In this document: one piece after another, positions 45,906-56,740 of the stretch
How positions within the stretch are numbered: the first letter of the stretch is position 1
Layout: the number at the start of each line of letters is the position of its first letter
Source: Dasypus novemcinctus
Lineage: Eukaryota; Chordata; Mammalia; Cingulata; Dasypodidae
NCBI RefSeq assembly: GCF_030445035.2
Contig: NC_080680.1
Location: 95,175,157-95,239,156 of the forward strand
Length of the DNA stretch: 64,000 nt
Direction of reading: 5' to 3'
The notes under the pieces: model-generated
Databases searched by the model: none
Told to the model about the DNA's origin: nothing
What the model saw: the letters and a program-made list of their open reading frames with translations, nothing else
Position numbers and translations under genes: made by a program

Positions 45906-47270
45906 TCAGAATCTATGGATTTTGTTAGATTCTTTAGAAGAAATCTCATTCATTTGAGGTTTAATCCTGCTTACCAATTTCTCTAAGCCCTGTTTCATGT
46001 CTTTGTTTTTTTTTAAAGATTTATTTTTTATTTATTTTCTCTCCTCTTCCCCCCTCCCCCACCCCAGTTGTCTGTTCTCTGTGTCAATTTACTGCATGTT
46101 CTTCTTTTGTCCGCTTTTGTTGTTGTCAGTGGCATGGGAATCTGTGTCTCTTTTTGTTGCATCATCTTGCTGTGTCAGCTCTCTGTGTGTGCGGCGCCAT
46201 TCCTGGGCAGGCTGCACTTTCTTTCACGCTGGGTGGCTTTCCTTATGGGGTACACTTCTTGTGCATGGGGCTCCCCTACGTAGGGGACACCCCTACGTGG
46301 CAGGCACTCTTTGCATGCATCAGCACTGTGCATGGGCCAGCTCTACACGGGTCAAGGAGGTCTGGGGTTTGAACCGCATACTCCCATGTTTCATGTCTTT
46401 GTTTCTTAGACTGTACATAAATGGATTCAATATCGGTGTCAATACAGTGTAGATGATTGTTGCTATTTGGTTCTTGATGGTACAGCTGGTCGGAGGCTGT
46501 AAATAGACATAGCTAATACTCCCATAAAACAGGGTCATCAGACTGAGATGAGAGCTGCAGGAGAAGGCCTTGCGTTTTCCAGTAGTTGAGGGAATCTTGA
46601 GAACAGCATTGAGGATTTGCACATAAGAGATGATATAGACAAATGGAGCCATCACAGAGGCCAGTCCTTCTGTCCTGGCCACAACTTCATTGACAGAGTT
46701 TGAAGAACAGGATAGTTTCAGAAGTGGGTTAACATCACAAAAAAAGTGATGTATAACATTTGAAGCACAAAAGTTCAACCGATTCACGAGGAGGACATGT
46801 AGGAGGGAGTAGAGATAGGAGAAAGCAATGGAGAAGGTCACTAGCAACACACAGCATCTGTGGTTCATAACAGTGACATAGTGGAAGGGGTTACAAAGGG
46901 CTACATAGCTGTCAATGGCCGTAGTTGCTAGGAGATAACTGTCTGTGTTCCCAAAGACCAGGAAGAAATACATCTGTGCCAGACATTCAGCACAGGAAAT
47001 GGTCTTTGTCTCTGATAAGTTCACCAGCATCTTGGGGACTATGGCTGTTGTGTAGCAAATGTCAGCAAAGGACAAGATACTTAGGAAGAAATACATGGGG
47101 TTTTGGAGCTGAAAATTGGAGTGGATGGCCAAGATGATGACCAAATTTCCCGTCAATGTGACCAGGTACATAATAAGAAAGAGGGCAAAGAGTGGCTTTT
47201 GGTCCTCAGGAGAAGAGAAGAGCCCCAAGAGGATGAATTCAGAGGGTCTTGTTAGGTTAAATATTCCCAT
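45906..47270 (-). CDS. OR1L3: Olfactory receptor, OR1L3-like, with SINE-altered C-terminus
   Basis: A single-exon odorant GPCR. The intact frame is 316 codons (46320-47270), start ATG at 47270. Visible family features: N-glycosylation sequon NLT near residue 5, TM1 'GNLVIILAIHS', TM2 'NPMYFFLSILSFADICYT', a cysteine-rich second extracellular loop ('FCASNVIHHFFCDVNP'), 'KAFSCSSHL' in TM6 and 'PILNPFMYSLRNK' in TM7. The pattern fits OR family 1, subfamily L, closest in my memory to OR1L3. A candidate splice acceptor (ctgcag|g) lies 14 bases upstream of the ATG. After 'MKH' the last residues are encoded by a SINE. The displaced original 3' codons and stop lie at 45906-46008. The DRY motif reads D-S-Y and three single-residue losses are inferred. 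It may be functional, but relaxed constraint is plausible. Confidence 0.85.
46009..46386 (-). mobile_element. DAS-type SINE inserted in the OR coding exon
   Basis: SINE in the same orientation as the receptor, lacking about 40 bases of its tRNA-like head. An 18-bp perfect target duplication, 'tgtttcatgtctttgttt', lies at 45991-46008 and 46387-46404. The tail is the T-run at 46009-46014 on the plus strand. Confidence 0.95.
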
Positions 47271-47283
47271 GTACTTACATGCA

Positions 47284-47300
47284 CCTGCAGATAAATGGCA
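47284..47300 (-). promoter_or_regulatory. Candidate splice acceptor before the OR coding exon
   Basis: The minus strand reads 'gccatttatctgcag|g' with a possible branch sequence (ttgac) about 10 bases further upstream. OR genes usually have a coding exon preceded by non-coding exons. Predicted only. Confidence 0.4.
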
Positions 47301-47534
47301 ATGTCAATTTATGGCTTTTTTGTCATACATGTCTCTTCCCTTCTTGTTCTCACATGGATCAGATGTTACTGGAAGATTTACTCAGATATTTGTTTTTCTT
47401 TCTGAATATGGAAAATTCAGACCTGAAGTGTGTTTTCACTTCTTTTTAAATCCTTGAGATAGAGATCTATAAAAAACAGATACAAGGGGAGGAGGTGAGG
47501 AGCCATGGGGAGAGAGACAGGAAGAAAGAGAAAT

Positions 47535-47587
<53 letters not shown>

Positions 47588-47588
47588 G
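47535..47588 (+). repeat. (GATA)n microsatellite
   Basis: About 13 uninterrupted GATA/AGAT units. The minus-strand serine-isoleucine-tyrosine-leucine frame across it is an artefact. Confidence 0.97.
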
Positions 47589-47599
47589 AGAATTTCCTT

Positions 47600-48300
47600 T
47601 TCCACCTCCCTACTCTGTGGGTGGTAATTGCAGGAATTATAGATGTAGACTATGTATCAGGTTCAAGTCAGCTTCTGATTGAGGAATAATATTGGTTTCT
47701 GATTAAGGATTACCAGTTGCTAATCCACATCTAGATAATCATGACATAACTATCTCAGATAGCTTATGGCTAATGAATAATTCTTGCTTAAAATTGAGAT
47801 GTATCTTTCCACATAATTTACAATGGGAGCAAGAAAGTTACCTAAATAACATTGACTTTAATTGAATTATGGTATCTTCAAACATTTATTCTAACCCCAT
47901 GCATTTTTATAGGTGAAAACTTCCTGTCCCTTAGAACATACAACACACCCTTCCACATGGATATTATATATATATATATTTTTAGAGAATGGTACAGAGC
48001 TTTCCTTAATATCCCCAAACACCATACATGGAAGGCAACTAATCCTAGACTTCTTTGAAACTTTCATGAATCTCAAGGCACATTTGCTGTTTCAGTTGGG
48101 GCCCTCACATACTGAAGGAGCTAATACACTCACACCCTCCTGCTTCCTTATCAAAAATCTCCAGAGTTCATCTGTGGAAACAAACAACCAGCCATTGAAG
48201 GTGTGAAGAGTCTTCCTCAGGGAATCAGGGGGATATCATGTATTTTCATCCAGTCCCCTAAGTCCAGGTCAAAATTTGAATGTGTCTAGCTGGGTTTAAT
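47600..48300. other. Intergenic sequence, nothing recognised
   Basis: It includes a short (TA)n at about 47964-47980. No gene or repeat landmark. Confidence 0.4.
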
Positions 48301-48313
48301 AAAATGGACTACT

Positions 48314-48747
48314 ATTTTATTTATTTATTTTTATTTTTATTTATTTATTTCTCCTCCCTTTTCCCCCAACCCCCCCCCCCATTGTCTGCTTCTCTGTGTC
48401 CATTCGCTATGTGTTCTTACGTGACTGCTTCTATCTTTATCAGTGGCACCGGGAATCTGTGTTTCTTTTTGTTGTGTTATCTTGCTGTGTCAGCTTTCCA
48501 TGTGTGTGGTGCCATTCCTGGGCAGGCTGCACTTTCTTTTGCACTGGGCAGCTCTTCTTACATGGCACATTCCTTGAGCATGGGGCTCCCCTATGCGGGG
48601 GACACCCCTGTGTGGCAGGGCACTCCTTGTGTGCATCAGCACTGCACATGGGCCACCTCCACACAGGTCAAGGAGGCCCGGGGTTTGAACTGCAGACTTC
48701 CCATTTGGTAGGTGAACACCCTATCCATTGGGCCAAGTCCACTTCCC
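48314..48747 (-). mobile_element. DAS-type SINE, full length
   Basis: Reverse orientation with the head at the right. TSD 'aaaatggactact' (48301-48313) and 'aaaatgggctact' (48748-48760) differ at one base. A C-run and T-rich TTTA repeats mark the tail. Confidence 0.93.
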
Positions 48748-49039
48748 AAAATGGGCTACTTTTAACTTCACCCCCAGCCTTCCAAAGCTCTCTAAGGGAT
48801 CTCCTGGGAAATGTATGAGGTATCATTGAGAGTCAGGGAACTAGGTTGGGGCAGAGAAAACATGGGTCAAGATTATCTTTTACTCTCAGCGTTGCCTCCT
48901 CTGCTTATGCCTCCATTTTCTCAAGAGATGAGTTGCCTGTGAGGATCCTGTTACCACTCTTCATTTCCTCTACGCTGTCCTACCTTGCAGAAAAATTCCT
49001 TGAGTTTTCTATATTCTCTGACTCCATGTCCTTATCTCA

Positions 49040-49571
49040 CATTCTTTCCTTCACCTAATACAATCAGGCGTTTTTCCTCACCACTCCGCTGAATGTGTTT
49101 TTTCCCCAGTGACTCCCATTTTGCCAAATCCCAAGGCCAATAATGAGCTCTCATCTTACTGAACTTCTCAGCAGCATATGGCATATTGATTATGCACTTC
49201 TTTTTGAAAAGCTTTTTAAAATTTAGCTTTCAAGACAGCAGTTCTCTTGGTTTTCTTCTTTCTTTACTGGATTCTTCCTTTCAGTCTTTAAGTTGGATTT
49301 CCTTCTTTTTCTTTTCTCCTAAATACTGGAGTGCTCCAGGGCTCAGTCATTTATCTTTTCCTTTCCTTTATCTCCATTTGTGATCTTAATCACTTCCACT
49401 TCTTTAATATAATTTATAGCTGACAGCTTCAAAATTTTTATCTCCAACTCTGAATTCTTTCCTACTCTAAACTCATATATTCAACTGCACATCTAACATC
49501 TACACTTGCATGTCTAATAGTATGTCACTTATTATTTACAAAAATTACTCATGATTCCCCCACCTTCTACA
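49040..49571 (+). mobile_element. L2 LINE, left part (reverse transcriptase region)
   Basis: It shows the L2 ORF2 order: 'ttctcagcagcatatggca' (the aspartate-A-F region), 'actggagtgctccagggctc' (PQGS block), 'cacatctaacatctacactt'. Frames are degenerate. It resumes at 50561. Confidence 0.7.
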
Positions 49572-50560
49572 TCTATTCCTTGTAAGCAAAATAGTTCCAT
49601 CCATCTGTCTCTTAGGATCTAAGCCCCTTCTCAATTAGAAATGGAGTGGGTATCACCACCCCCAAATCCTCAAGATTGGGGAATGAACAATGGACTAAAG
49701 CAGACATTATTATTCTATTATAGACTTATTATTATTCTAGCAATGGAAGAACTTTTATCATTGATATAAAGGCAGTGGCCATCAGAGGTGCTGAGGGGAG
49801 GGAGAGGAAAGAATAGGTGAGATATGGGAGCATTTTTGGGACTTTGGAATTGTCCTGTGTGACATTGCAATGATGGATATAGGCCATTATATATTTTGTC
49901 ATAACCTACAAAATTGTGTGGGACAGAGTGTAAACTGTAATATAAACTACAGTTCATGGTCAGTAGCAATTCTTTTTTTTTTTTTTAAAGATTTATTTAT
50001 TTATTTATTTATTTCTCTCCCCTTCCCCTCTCCCCCAGTTGTCCGTTCTCTGTGTCTATTTGCTGCATCGTCTTCTTTGTCTGCTTCTGTTGTTGTCAGC
50101 TACACAGGACTCTGTGTTTCTTTTTGTTGCATCATCTTCTTGTGTCAGTTCTCCATGTATGTGGTGCCATTCCTGGGCAGGCTGTACTTTCTTTCGCACT
50201 GGGTGGCTCTCCTTATGGAGTGCACTCCTTGAACATGGGGCTCCCCTATGTGGGGGACACCCCTGCATGGCATGGCACTCCTTGCACGCATCAGCACTGT
50301 GCATGGGCCAGCTCCACATGGGTCAAGGAGGCCCGGGGTTTGAACTGTGGACCTCCCATGTGGTAGACGGATGCCCTAACCACTGGGCCAAGTCTGCTTC
50401 CCAGCAATTCTCCAATATGTGTTTATCAATTGTAGCAAATGTACCACACTAATGAAGGATGTTGCTAATGTGGGAAAGTGTGTGTGTGTGGGGGGGGCAC
50501 ATGGGAATCCCTTATATTTTCTATGTAACATTTATGTAATCTAAAGCTTCCTTAAAAAAA
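49572..50560 (+). mobile_element. L1 3' UTR fragment inserted in the L2, itself carrying a SINE
   Basis: From 'tccatctgtctcttaggatc' through 'agagtgtaaactgtaata', then (after the SINE) 'aattctccaatatgtgttta' and 'catgggaatcccttatattt' to an A-rich tail. Equivalent to 45190-45760. Confidence 0.7.
49974..50402 (-). mobile_element. DAS-type SINE inside the L1 fragment
   Basis: Reverse orientation. TSD 'agcaattct' at 49965-49973 and 50403-50411. TTTA-repeat tail at 49989-50010. Confidence 0.93.
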
Positions 50561-50745
50561 TTTAAGAAATCTTTTCTTCCCTTATGTCCCGTATTAATAA
50601 GTGGGGCCACCACATACAATAGCTCATGCAAAAACCCAAGATTCATACCTGATTCTTTCTTTTCTTCATACAATTTCTCAACAAGTCCTGCTGGCTCTGT
50701 GTTCAAAATATATCCCATAGAAGTTGGGTGATCTTTGGCTAATAA
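50561..50745 (+). mobile_element. L2 LINE, right part
   Basis: It continues the L2 ORF with 'caatttctcaacaagtcctg' and 'ctggctctgtgttcaaaata'. Confidence 0.65.
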
Positions 50746-50759
50746 TTTATATGATCTTT

Positions 50760-51202
50760 TTTGTTGTTGTTGTTGTTGTTTTTTAAAGATTTATTTTTTA
50801 TTTATTTTCTCTCCCCTTCCCCCCTCCCCCACCCCAGTTGTCTGTTCTCTGTGTTGATTTGCTGCATGTTCTTCTTTTGTCCTCTTTTGTTGTCAGTGGC
50901 AGGGGAATCTGTGTCTCTTTTTGTTGCATCATCTTGCTGTGTCAGCTCTCTATGTGTGCAGCGCCATTCCTGGGCAGGTTGCACTTTCTTTCGCGCTGGG
51001 TGACTCTCCTTATGGGGTGCACTCCTTGCGCATGGGGCTCCCCTACAAGGGGGGCACCCCTGTGTGGCACGGCACTCCTTGCACACATCAGCACTGCACA
51101 TGGGCCACCTCCACACGGGTCAAGAAGGCCCAGGGTTTGAACTGTAGACCTCCCATGTGATAGATGGATGCCCTATCCATTGGACCAAGTCCACTTCCCT
51201 GC
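50760..51202 (-). mobile_element. DAS-type SINE, full length
   Basis: Reverse orientation. TSD 'atgatcttt' at 50751-50759 and 51203-51211. A GTT-repeat precedes the T-rich tail. The body is nearly the same as the copy in the OR exon. Confidence 0.93.
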
Positions 51203-51211
51203 ATGATCTTT

Positions 51212-52270
51212 GGTTGATAATTCAATTCATAGTCATAATTCATATCCTGGAGTATGTGACTCACATGCAGACTAGGGTAGGGGAAAATTCAAATAGATAT
51301 TGTAAGGAAATCTACATTTGGGAGAACCATAAGTTATCTTATGTTTATATATTTTACAAGTTAACTTAAAATAAGTTAGCTCTCATAATTGTTGCAGGTC
51401 AGTTTAATTTAGCATTAATACTTTAGAATGGGAGCCTCTAAAGAGCAAGAATATGTTCTATGTTTATATTTTCATATTAGAGTCAGGTTGTATACTCTCA
51501 GGGATATACAGCAAATGGGGGAGGAAAAAATGTTAGCTATCTTATTTATCATCCCTTTGATGACTACTTATCTCTCTGAGATTTCTACTTTTTCACCAGT
51601 CATTCTCAAAGTTGATTTCCAACCTGGAAAGGGCATTAAAGTCTTTCCTAATCATGCTTTCATTCCACTATACTCATTTCTGCTCCACGGAATGATTAGT
51701 CAAAAAAAAGATAAAACTGTGCCAAGAAACAGCACACATCTGTCCTCGGATTCTACTCACTAATAAACTAGTAACATGTGGAAAAAAAAGGAAAAAGATA
51801 ACACATTGAGAAAAGGTACTTGATTGTAGAAAACATCTTAATACTTCTTGAATTTGAATGCTTCTTTCTGTGGCTTCTGACTGTCCTTTATTAGCTTCAG
51901 ATTCATACAACCCTTGCTTCCCCCATGGGATCATAATCTCTGATGATGTCACTAAGTCCCTAGTGTACAAGTAGGGAGGAGAGTAAGAAAACAAATCCCC
52001 CATAACTTTGTGCAAGATTGTCTCCAAAAATCCAGAAGAATTACATGTATTTTCACTTCCTAGGCCCTCCCCCCAATCCTTTCTTTGAGTCTCCAGGTGT
52101 AGTACAACATCTGTTTAAGCTGGCATAAGGGTCTAAGATGGACATTATCATCTGTTACTGGATCTCCTGAGATTTTGGAGGGCTTGTCTGAGAGTTGTTT
52201 CAGGTGACAATGGGGACAGAGCTTCAACTTGGCTTCTCCTTTAGTGCTTCCATTTCTCCTGGTTCTGCTT
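51212..52270. other. Intergenic sequence, nothing recognised
   Basis: Two 111-117-codon frames (51428-51763 plus, 51674-52027 minus) lack any family resemblance or splice context. Confidence 0.35.
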
Positions 52271-52697
52271 TCTGTCTTTTATTTACTCTTTATATTATTG
52301 TCTTTCTTTTCTCTTTCCCTCTCTCATGAAAACACTGGCCTTTAAATTCATACTATATTCCTCCCCATATTCAGTTGACTCTCTCATTGTAGGTACTCTA
52401 CTTACTGCTATAACTCTACACAACTTACATGGTCTAATATCCATTCTCCTAGATCTCACATTGTTGCTCTGTTAACATCTATTATCAATACTACTTTAAA
52501 CATTTTCTTTTCCTACCCATTTTGCTTTCCCTAGCACTAATATTTTCCTTCAAAGTGAATTCAGCCAGCAACAAGAAAAGAGAATAAGAAGATCAAAGTG
52601 ACAAAGAGAAGACATAACATTTACACACAAACAAAAACTAATTAAACCCCAAGACTAGACAAAGAACTAAGGAACTGATTAAACCTGTCAAGATAAA

Positions 52698-53649
52698 ATG
52701 ATGACCAGACAGCAACAAAAAACTACAAACCAAACCAATAATCAGGAAAACATGGCCAAATCCAATAAACAAACTAAAAACCAAGAAGAGGAGCAGAATA
52801 TCAGACAAGTAATACTTCAAATTAATGAAGTAAAGGAAGAGATAAACAATATGAAGAAAACACTTGGAGAGAATACAGAAGAAATTGCAGTCATACACAA
52901 AAAGATAATGGATATGATGAGATGAACACAACAATTCAAGAAATCAAAAATACACTATTAGCAAATAGCAGATTAGAAGAGGCAGAGGAGAGAATTAGTG
53001 ATGTGGAAGACAGTACATCTGAAATTGAACAGATAGTAGAACTGATCAATAAAAAGATAGAAAACATCCAGCTGGGATTTAGGGACATGAATGGCAATGC
53101 AAAATGCACAAACATATGCATTATAGGCATCCCAGATGGAGAAGAGAAAGGAAAGGGGGCAGAAGGTGTGTTGGAGGAAATAATGGCTGAAAACTTCCCA
53201 AATCTACTGAGAGAGATGGATGTACATGTCCAGGAAGCACAACACACTCCAAACAGCATAAATATCAACAGGCCTATTCCAAGACATATACTTGTCAAAT
53301 TATCCAATGCTCAAGACAAAGAGAAAATTCTAAAAGCAGCAAGAGAAAACAGAACGATCACATAAAGGGAGGCTCCATAATATTAAGTGCTGATTTCTCA
53401 TCTGAAACCATGGAGGCAAGAAGGCAGTGGTATGATAGAGTCAAGGTACTAAAAGAAAAAAATTTCCAACCAAGAATACTCTACCCAGCTAAGCTAGCAT
53501 TAAAAAATATTGGAGAGTTTAAAATATTCACAGATAAACAGAAACTAAAGGAGTATGCCAACATGAACCCTGCCATTCAAGAAATACTAAAGGGCATTTT
53601 GTGGGAAGAAAGAAAAAAACAGGAGAGGCAGAGTTGGAGGAGAGTGTAA
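52698..53649 (+). pseudogene. ORF1p: L1-a ORF1 (broken)
   Basis: Homologous to L1-b ORF1 along its length: an N-terminal basic stretch with 'MTRQQQKTTNQ', a coiled-coil region rich in E/K/I, a central RNA-recognition part ('ICIIGIPDGEEKGKG'), and a C-terminal part with 'RHILVKLSNAQDKEKIL' and 'RRQWYDRVKVLKEKNFQPR'. A stop after the 76th codon with a frame change at about 52922, and another stop near 53363, break it into three open pieces. In functional L1 the product is a trimeric nucleic-acid chaperone. Confidence 0.85.
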
Positions 53650-53671
53650 GAGCAACAAAAAAGACAAAAAT

Positions 53672-55020
53672 AAAATTGACAAACTCTTAGCTAGAATAAC
53701 AAAGAAAAAAAGAGAGAAGATGCAAATACAGAAAAGAAGAAATGAGACAGGAGATATTACCACTGACCCCACAGAAATAAAGACTATCATAAGAGGATAC
53801 TTTGAAAAACTATATTCCAACAAAAAGGACAATTTAGAGGAAATAGACAAATTCCTAGAAACACATAAGCAGCCTATATTGATGAAAGAAGAAATTGATT
53901 ATCTCTACAAACCAATCACAAGTAAAGAGATAGATTCAGTCATTAAAAACCTCCCAACTAAGAAGAGCCCTGGGCCAGATGGCTTCACAAGTGAATTCTA
54001 CAAATCATTCCAGAAAGAACTAACACCAATCTTGCTGAAACTCTTCCAAAAAAGTCAAAACAGAAGGAACACTGCCTGATTCATTCTATGATGCCAACAT
54101 TACCCTAATACCAAAGCCAAGCAAAGGCACCACAAGAAAGGAAAATTACAGACCAATTTTTCTAATGAACCTAGACGCAAAAATCCTCAACAAAATAATT
54201 GCTAACTGCATTCAACAACATTAAGCGAATTATACACCATGACCAAGTGGGATTCATTCCAGGTATGCAAGGATGGTTCAACATAAGAAAATCAATCAAT
54301 GTAATGCACCATATAAAGAGACTGAAGGAAAAAAAATCACATGATTATATCTATTGATGCAGAAAAAGCATTTGACAAAATACAGCACCCTTTCTTGATA
54401 AAAACACTGTAAAAGATCAGAATACAAGGAAATTTTCTGAATGTGATAAAGAGTATATATGAAAAACCCACAGCCAACATTGTTTTCAATGGAGAAATCC
54501 TAGAATCTTTCCCTCTAAGATTAGGAATAAGACAAGGATGACCACTATCACCTCTTCTATTTAACATTGTCTTAGAAGTACTTGCTCAAGCACTGAGGCA
54601 AGAACCAAATATAAAAGGCATTCAGATTGGAAAGGAAGAAGTCAAAATTTCATTATTTGCAGATGACATGATCCTATACATAGAAAACCCTGAGAAGTCT
54701 ACAATAAAGCTTCTAGAACTCATAAATGAGTTTAGTAAAGTCGCAGGTTATAAGATCAATGTGCAAAAATCAGTAGCATTTCTGTACACCAATAATGAGC
54801 AAGCTCAGGAGGAAATCAAGAAACAAATACCACTTACAATAGTCAATAAAAAAATCAAATACCTAGGAATAAATGCAAATACTAGTAATAAAGATGTGAA
54901 AAACTTATACACAAAGAACTACACAAGACTGTTCAAGGAAATCAAAGAAGACCTAAATAAATAGAAGAATATTCCCTGTTCATAGATAAGATCACTAATT
55001 ATTATTAAGATGTCTATCCT
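53672..55020 (+). pseudogene. ORF2p: L1-a ORF2 (endonuclease deleted, broken)
   Basis: The sequence leaps from the ORF1-ORF2 spacer (equivalent of 57720) straight to the linker upstream of the reverse transcriptase (equivalent of 58890). The reverse transcriptase region retains 'KKSPGPDGF', a 'LSPLLFN'-type block and '[11 protein letters not shown]', but frames shift several times (open pieces 53720-54079, 54668-54964). It terminates at the L1-b insertion. Confidence 0.85.
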
Positions 55021-56740
55021 GGAGGAGGAGGCAAGATGGCGGCTGAGTGAACTTCCCGGTTACTAGCTCCTGGAGGGAATCGGCTGGGAGGCGTCGGAGA
55101 CTCTTTGGGACCGGGCTGTTTCGGGATTTTTCCTGGTCCCAAGGTGTTTGGACATCGATTTGGAGGGAAGGTAACAGAGAGGATCCGTCTGTGAGGAGGA
55201 TTCCCTCCTTGGGTAGGCAGAGCCGAGGCAGCTAGCACCGCGCCGAGCCCCGGCGGGCGGCGGCCAGGGTAGCCTAGCTGGGCCGCGGTGGGGAGCGGGC
55301 GGGAGAGCCGAGCCGCGCTGCGCCGCAGTGGGCAGCGTGCGGGAGAGCCGAGCTGCGCTGTGCCGTGGCGGGCGGCAGGCAAGGGAGCCGAGCCCAGCCG
55401 AGCCTAGCCGCGCCGCGGCGGGGGGCGGGCGGGAGAGCCGAGCCGCGCTGTGCCGCGGCGGGCGGCGGGCGAGGGAGCCGAGCCCAGCCGAGCCTAGCCG
55501 CGCTGCGGCGGGTGGTGGGTGGGGAAGCCGAGCCCAGCCGAGCCCAGCTGAGCCGCGGAGGGTGAGGGGGCCGAGCCCAGCTGAGCTCGGTTGAGCCCAG
55601 CTGTGCCGTGGAGGGTGGCAAGTGGGAGAGCCGAGTCGCGCTGCGCCGCGGCGGGTGGTGGGCGGGGAAGCCGAACCCAGCCGGGCCCGGCCGAGCCCAG
55701 CCGAGCCGTGGCGGGCGAGGGAGCCGAGCCCGGCCGAGCTCGGCCGAGCCCAGCTGCGCCGCGCCGGGCGGGAGAGCCGAGCCGCGCTGTGCCGCGGCAG
55801 GCGGCGGGCGGGAAAGCCGAGCCCAGCCGAGCCCAGCCGAGCCGCGATGGGCAGGGGACCCGAGCCCAGCCGAGCCTAGCCAAGCCCAGCCGAGCCGCGG
55901 AGGGTGGGGGACTGGAGCCCAGCCGAGCCCAGCTGAGCCCAGCCGAGCCTGGTGGCGGGGTTTCTGTTCTTTGTTTTTTGTTTTTTGTTTTTTGTTTTTT
56001 TTAATTTTTAATTTTATTTTATTTTTGTTGTTGTTGTTGTTTTTTTTAATCCTCTCTTTCCTGTCCCCAATATGCTTCTTATACTATTTTATCTTAACAA
56101 TGCAATAGGTCCTACAGGAAATACCTCACATTTGCTGGGTTTCCTCACCCTCCACTGCCTCATTTCTCTGTGAATAGATTTAGCCTATCTACACTATCCC
56201 CTTTCCCCTACAACTTGATATCCTCCACCATCTGCTATCTCTCCTATATTCCATCTCCCTTTCTTTGATCCACAAAGTGTCTAACTCTTAATTTCTAATA
56301 CCTTTGTTTAGTTTTCCATCTGGTATTCGTCCCTGAAACTATTACCTTTCTTTTCTCTTTCCCTCTCTCACGAAAACAATAGCCTCTTAATACGTACCAC
56401 ATTCCTCCCATATTCAGTCGTCTACCTCATTATAGGTACTTTCCTACTACTATAACTCTACACAATTTACATGATCTAATCTCCATCCTCCCAGAACTCA
56501 TATTGTTGCTTTGTTAACATATATCACCAATACTACTTCACACTTTTTCCTCCCTTACACAATTGCCTTTCCCCAGCACTAATACTTTCCTTTAAAGTGA
56601 GCTTAACTAGCAATAAGAAATTGGAATAAAAAGAACAAAGTGACAAAGAGAAGATATAACACTTACGCAAAAACAACAGCTAATTAATCTCCAAGACTAG
56701 ACAAAGAAGCTAAGGAACTGATTAAACCCGTCAAGAAAAA
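55021..56740 (+). promoter_or_regulatory. L1-b 5' UTR with promoter
   Basis: It starts 'ggaggaggaggcaagatggc', the usual place of a YY1 site (CAAGATGGC, 55032-55040). A GC-rich tandem array (55229-55953) follows, then T-rich sequence with 'gttttttg' repeats (55965-56050), then pyrimidine-rich sequence to the ORF1 ATG. L1 promoters are internal, so this region should drive transcription. Confidence 0.82.
55229..55953 (+). repeat. GC-rich tandem array in the L1-b 5' UTR
   Basis: Units built from 'gccgagcccagccgag' and 'gccgcgctgtgccgcggcgg' with a 90-bp higher-order period (for example 'gagagccgag' at 55343 and 55433). It is strongly CpG-rich in an otherwise AT-rich window. All six frames are nearly free of stops because of composition, so the long frames here are not genes. 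Confidence 0.92.

Larger units (their letters stand above)
52270..55020 (+). mobile_element. L1-a: older L1, 5'-truncated, endonuclease-deleted, interrupted
   Basis: It contains part of a 5' UTR (from about 52285, parallel to 56340 in L1-b), a broken ORF1 and an ORF2 lacking about its first 370 codons. It stops abruptly at 55020 within ORF2 where L1-b begins. The rest should lie right of L1-b, outside the window. Confidence 0.88.

Noticed and set aside
47417..47605. Minus-strand frame with repeated Leu-Ser-Ile-Tyr
   Set aside because: Translation of a GATA microsatellite.
51428..52027. 111- and 117-codon frames on opposite strands
   Set aside because: No domains, no splice signals and no context; consistent with chance.
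55014..56108. Long alanine/proline/arginine-rich frames on both strands (up to 166 codons)
   Set aside because: Caused by the stop-poor GC-rich tandem array of the L1 5' UTR; open in nearly every frame.
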